A DNA stretch of 64,000 nucleotides from Streptomyces sp. SAI-135 (GTDB lineage Bacteria; Actinomycetota; Actinomycetes; Streptomycetales; Streptomycetaceae): positions 4,526,001-4,590,000 of the forward strand of contig NZ_JARXYP010000002.1 in the NCBI RefSeq assembly GCF_029893805.1. Direction: 5' to 3'. Position numbers and translations under genes: made by a program. Under the pieces are notes generated by a model. The model was given only the letters and a program-made list of their open reading frames with translations, was not told the origin of the DNA and did not search any database. Shown one piece after another: positions 60,744-64,000 of the stretch; positions within the stretch are counted from its first letter, which is position 1; the number at the start of each line of letters is the position of its first letter.

Positions 60744-61911
60744 TCATCCGTCCGAGGTGAGCACCAGCCCGGACGTCGGCACCCCCGTCCCGGCCGTCAC
60801 CAGGACCCGTCCCGCCCCCGCCACCTGGTTCACCGCCGTCCCCCGCAGTTGCCGTACGGCCTCCGCGATGCCGTTCATACCGTGGAGGTAGGCCTCGCCC
60901 AGCTGGCCGCCGTGGGTGTTGAGGGGCAGGACGGCCCGGCGCACGAAGTCCGCGGCCTCGCCCCGGCCGCAGAATCCGAACTCCTCCAGCTGCATCAGGA
61001 CGAACGGGGTGAAGTGGTCGTAGAGGATCGCCACGTCGACGTCCTCGGGGCCGAGGCCCGCGGTGCGCCAGAGCTGGCGGGCCACGACGTTCATCTCCGG
61101 GAGCCCGGTGAGGTCGTCGCGGTAGAAGCTGGTCATCTGCTCCTGGGCGCGGCCCGCGCCCTGGGCGGCCGCCGCGACGACGGCGGGCCGGTGGGGGAGG
61201 TCACGCGCGCGTGCGAGGGAGGTGACGACGATCGCCTGGCCGCCGTCGGTCTCCTGGCAGCAGTCCAGGAGCCTGAGCGGCTCGACGATCCAACGGGAGG
61301 CCGCGTGGTCGGCGAGGGTGATGGGGCGGCCGTGGAACCAGGCCGCCGGATTGGTGGCCGCGTACGCCCGGTCGATCACCGCGACATGGCCGAAGGCCTC
61401 CGGGGTGAGGCCGTACGTGTGCAGATAGCGCTGGGCCGCCATCGCCACCCAGGAGGCCGGGGTGAGCAGGCCGAAGGGGAGGGACACAGCCGAGCGCGGC
61501 TCCCTCGGCCGAGGGTTCGCGGTGCTGCACGCCGGAGCCGAAGCGACGGCCGGAGCGTTCGTTGAAGGCCCGGTAGCAGACCACGACCTCGGCCACGCCC
61601 GCCGCGATCGCGAGCGCCGCCTGCTGGACGGTCGCGCAGGCCGCGCCGCCGCCGTAGTGGACGCGGGAGAAGAAGGACAGTTCGCCGATCCCGCAGGCCT
61701 GGGCGACGGTGATCTCCGGGCTGGTGTCCATGGTGAAGGTGACCATGCCGTCCACGTCGGCCGCCGTGAGCCCCGCGTCGTCGAGCGCCGCGCGGACCGC
61801 CTCGGCGGCCAGGCGCAGTTCGCTGCGGCCGGAGTCCTTGGAGAACTCGGTGGCCCCGATGCCGGCGATCGCGGCCAGGCCGCCGAGCCGGTCACGCGCG
61901 CGTGCGCTCAT
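60744..61911 (-). pseudogene. Lipid-transfer protein/thiolase (Ltp2-like), frame broken by one extra base
   Basis: Begins at ATG 61911 (ATGA overlap with the MaoC gene): GLAAIAGIGATEFSKDSGRS, the thiolase-like HYGGGAACATVQQAALAIAAG, CYRAFNERSGRRFGSG. Near 61486 one additional base (GGCTGTGTCC instead of GGCTGGTCC on the minus strand) shifts the frame; the other frame continues SLPFGLLTPASWVAMAAQRY to the end. The C-terminal segment NTHGGQLGEAYLHGMNG is typical of SCP2-thiolase-like lipid-transfer proteins. In steroid degraders Ltp2 is a retro-aldolase working with the DUF35 domain of ChsH2. Confidence 0.85.
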
Positions 61912-62297
61912 TCGGCGTCCCGCAGACAGAAGGTGACCGTCCCCGTCACATGGTTGCCGATGCCGTTGGTCCCCACGATCCGGACCGTCGCGGTGGCACC
62001 TTCGACGGCCTCGACGGTCCCCTTCAACACCATGGTGTCGCCGGGGTAATTGGGCGCGCCCAGCCTGATGGCCACTTTCCGCAGCACGGTGCGCGGGCCG
62101 AAGTGGTCCGTGACGTACCGCCCCACCAGGCCGTTCGTCGTCAGGATGTTCATGAAGATGTCCGGGGAGCCCTTGTCGCGGGCCGACTCCGGGTCGTGGT
62201 GCACGTCCTGGTAGTCCCGGGAGGCGATCGCACCCGCGACGATCAGCGTGCGGGTGACCGGGATCTCCAGGGGCGGCAGCTCGTCGCCCGTTCTCAT
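61908..62297 (-). CDS. MaoC-like dehydratase (ChsH1-like)
   Basis: 129 residues, single hot-dog domain: PPLEIPVTRTLIVAGAIASRDYQDVHHDP carries the Asp and His of the R-hydratase-2 motif (DxxxxH), followed by IFMNILTTNGLVGRYVTDHFG. ATGA overlaps on both sides show tight coupling to the ChsH2-like and Ltp2-like genes. In mycobacteria ChsH1 pairs with ChsH2 to hydrate the short-side-chain steroid enoyl-CoA. The steroid substrate is an inference from the trio. Confidence 0.9.
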   Translation of the reverse strand: MRTGDELPPLEIPVTRTLIVAGAIASRDYQDVHHDPESARDKGSPDIFMNILTTNGLVGRYVTDHFGPRTVLRKVAIRLGAPNYPGDTMVLKGTVEAVEGATATVRIVGTNGIGNHVTGTVTFCLRDAE

Positions 62298-63220
62298 ACG
62301 ACGGCCTCCTCGGCGGCGGCGCGGAAGACGGGAAGGGTGAGATCACCGTCGTAGGACCGGAAGACGAGTCGCACCGGCATCCCGATCCGCACCTTGTCGT
62401 ACGGCGTCCCGACCACGTTGCTGATCATCCGCACACCCTCGGCGAGTTCGACGAGCACGACGGCGTAGGGAGGGTCGAACGCCGGGAAGGGCGGATGGTG
62501 CATGACGACGTACGAGTGGACGGTCCCCTCGCCGCCCGCCTCGACGGTGTCCCAGTCCGGGCCGCCGCAGCGGGCGCAGCCCGGCAGCCACGGGAAGCGG
62601 AGGGCCCCGCAGGCGGTGCAGCGCTGGATGAGGAGCCGGTGCTGTTCGACGCCCTCCCAGAAGCCGGCGTTGTCACGGTTGACGACGGGGCGGGGCCGGG
62701 GAGGTGTCTTCCGCTCCGCCCTCGCGGGCGCGTACTTGAGGATGCGGAACCGGTGGGTGCCGACGAGGGCCCCGGCCACCCGGACGTCGGTACGGGTCGT
62801 GACGAAGTGACCGGTGCCGAGCTTGGTGGTCTTGCGGTCCGAGACCGACTCGATGACCGTGTCGAACGTGATCTCGTCACCGGGACGCAGTGGCCGGAAG
62901 TACTCCTGCTCGCAGTCGGTGGCGACGACCGAGGTGCACCCCGCCCCGTCGAGGAGGGCGAGGAGTTCGTCGTACGACGACGATCTGCCCGGGTGGCCGC
63001 TCAGTCCCCCCATCGTCCAGGCCTGGAGCATGGTGGGCGGGGCGACGGCGTCGGGGCCGTCGTAGGCCGGATGGGCATCGCCCAGGGCTTCGCACCAGTG
63101 GCGGATCATCGGCAGGTTGACGGGGTCCTTGCCGGCGGCGGAGACGGCGGCGGGGTGACCTTCGTAGGACTTCAGGCGGGTCAGCAGGTCGGGGTGCGGG
63201 GCGTTCGGGTCGGCGGCCAT
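62294..63220 (-). CDS. Bifunctional MaoC-like dehydratase / DUF35 OB-fold protein (ChsH2-like)
   Basis: 308 residues. Residues ~1-165: MaoC-like N-terminal hot-dog domain (MIRHWCEALGDAHPAY, then EQEYFRPLRPGDEITFDTVIESVSD). Residues ~180-308: DUF35 with a zinc ribbon (CTACGALRFPWLPGCARCGG) and an OB fold (GEGTVHSYVVMHHPPFPAF). The domain pair equals mycobacterial ChsH2, where the first half completes the hydratase with ChsH1 and the second half activates the Ltp2 aldolase. First gene of the operon; a TGACTGTCCGTCA palindrome is just upstream. Confidence 0.92.
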   Translation of the reverse strand: MAADPNAPHPDLLTRLKSYEGHPAAVSAAGKDPVNLPMIRHWCEALGDAHPAYDGPDAVAPPTMLQAWTMGGLSGHPGRSSSYDELLALLDGAGCTSVVATDCEQEYFRPLRPGDEITFDTVIESVSDRKTTKLGTGHFVTTRTDVRVAGALVGTHRFRILKYAPARAERKTPPRPRPVVNRDNAGFWEGVEQHRLLIQRCTACGALRFPWLPGCARCGGPDWDTVEAGGEGTVHSYVVMHHPPFPAFDPPYAVVLVELAEGVRMISNVVGTPYDKVRIGMPVRLVFRSYDGDLTLPVFRAAAEEAVV

Positions 63221-63249
63221 GACGACAACCTCCTTGTCCGCAAGATTTC

Positions 63250-63264
63250 CTGACTGTCCGTCAG
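63250..63264. promoter_or_regulatory. Palindrome upstream of the ChsH2-like operon
   Basis: CTGACTGTCCGTCAG: CTGAC/GTCAG arms with a 5-base centre, 30 bp upstream of the first start codon. Likely a TetR-type operator; the regulator is unknown. Confidence 0.65.
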
Positions 63265-63269
63265 ATCCG

Positions 63270-63362
63270 TGACGGTGTCAAGGCCGGGTCCGGGAAGGGT
63301 CTCAAGGCCGGATCCGTGACGGTCTCAAGGCCAGACCCGGGGCGGTGTCAAGGCCGGCACCG
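63270..63362. repeat. Short direct repeats between nepA and the ChsH2-like operon
   Basis: Four copies of GTSTCAAGGCCRG with about 25-base spacing. No gene; probably slippage-derived. Confidence 0.7.
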
Positions 63363-63465
63363 CGCACCCCACACGCCTGCGCGGCGGCGCCGAAGCACCG
63401 CCGCGCGGACGTGTCCCACCCCATGGCCTCCCGCCCCCGGTCGAGGGCGTGTCAGCCCCCGCGCC

Positions 63466-63780
63466 TCACCACCACAGCGGGGTGAAGTTGACGGACGTGT
63501 TGTTGTTCCCCTGGTTGACGGCCGTGAACGCGGAGCCGTTGACCTGTGCCGTGTTGCTTTGGTTCGACGCCCCGGAGCCGACGGCGTTCTGCTGTGTCGT
63601 GGACGAGTTGCCGTTGTTGTCGTGCCCGACGCCGCTGCCCACGATGCTCGCGACACCCGCGTTCGATCCGTCGTCCGCGAAGCCGCCGTTGTCCGCCGTC
63701 GCGACGCCGGTGAAGAGTGCGGCGGCGAGCGGGAGAGCGGAGACGGCGGCGATGACGCGAGCGGTACGGATGCTTGCCAT
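63466..63780 (-). CDS. nepA: NepA-like secreted cell-wall protein
   Basis: 104 residues, ATG with GGAGG upstream. A signal peptide (TARVIAAVSALPLAAALFTG) ends near ATADN. The mature ~75 residues are Asn/Gln/Ser/Gly-rich without Cys (DNNGNSSTTQQNAVGSG, NQSNTAQVNGSAF) and end NFTPLWW. This matches S. coelicolor NepA, an insoluble cell-wall protein linked to maintenance of spore dormancy and expressed from a SigN-dependent promoter in the aerial hypha stem. A sigN homologue is at 31312. It is distinct from chaplins (no GN-rich chaplin core) and rodlins. Confidence 0.8.
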   Translation of the reverse strand: MASIRTARVIAAVSALPLAAALFTGVATADNGGFADDGSNAGVASIVGSGVGHDNNGNSSTTQQNAVGSGASNQSNTAQVNGSAFTAVNQGNNNTSVNFTPLWW

Positions 63781-64000
63781 GGTGTTTCCTCCAGAACCCG
63801 GCACATGCCGGTAGTGCGTCAAGTGATGCTTCTTGCAGGGCAGTTGGCCGACCGCCCCGGTGCTGTGCACGACGTCGCGAGTCCAGAGTTGCCCACCGAA
63901 TCCCCGGCGAACCAGAGCGGAAGCGGTTATTCCCCCTGAAGCGTGAGGACAAGTCGATAAACCCCTTTCGCGACTTCAGGCACCAGTACCGGACGATCCG

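Noticed and set aside
63466..63780. Chaplin or rodlin assignment for the last gene
   Set aside because: It lacks the chaplin hydrophobic core and cysteines and the rodlin length; Asn/Gln-rich sequence and neighbourhood fit NepA better.

Overview
The window is very GC-rich, codes densely on both strands, uses GTG and TTG starts freely, and carries genes typical of one genus (tandem SigF/SigN-type sigma factors, NepA-like spore-wall protein, SSI-type inhibitor, HGxxPAAW and DUF7144 small membrane proteins). All of this points to the core chromosome of a Streptomyces. Gene order looks like the dnaX-purD-purC to nepA stretch of the S. coelicolor chromosome; that comparison is from memory, not from an alignment.

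Layout: 0-10.3 kb is housekeeping: a partial NarL-type regulator, tRNA-Gly, purC, a dimethylformamidase-like protein, a degenerate M48-like membrane protein, purD, dnaX, the SRP RNA just upstream of dnaX, and tRNA-Ser(GGA). 10.4-16.2 kb holds small membrane, SDR, DUF72, CopC/CopD and cupin genes. 16.2-19.7 kb is an iron-box-controlled divergent pair: penicillin-acylase homologue plus siderophore-type acetyltransferase on one side, siderophore-interacting reductase on the other. 19.8-26.5 kb has an FG-GAP secreted protein, a HhH-GPD protein, HdeD, a HerA-like ATPase and a LytR_C protein. 27-33 kb contains upp, the tadA pair, tRNA-Ser(CGA), sigF and sigN, flanked by two near-identical intergenic repeat modules in the same orientation.

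33-40.5 kb holds two drug-export units: MarR, an MFS pump with unusual C-terminal beta-sandwich domains and a YceI protein; then a TetR with an MFS pump. 40.6-46.7 kb is a response regulator / histidine kinase / polyprenyl-phosphate glycosyltransferase / GT39 unit. 46.8-51.2 kb holds small proteins, tRNA-Arg, tRNA-Ser(GCT) and an SSI-like inhibitor. 51.4-55.8 kb is a giant PAS/pseudokinase/receiver protein. 55.9-57.8 kb is a divergent TetR/MFS pair with clear operators. 58.1-63.2 kb holds an acyl-CoA ligase, an ECF sigma factor and a three-gene ChsH2/ChsH1/Ltp2-like operon. The window ends with nepA.

Three otherwise intact genes (histidine kinase near 45.48 kb, hybrid kinase near 52.48 kb, lipid-transfer thiolase near 61.49 kb) each carry one extra base that breaks the frame. 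They are either sequencing errors or real lesions. A methyltransferase at 37.3 kb is genuinely truncated. The most unusual signals are the duplicated repeat modules in convergent intergenic regions, a CACATGTC motif shared by the sigF and sigN upstream regions, the pump with carboxypeptidase-regulatory-like domains, and the iron-regulated acylase operon.
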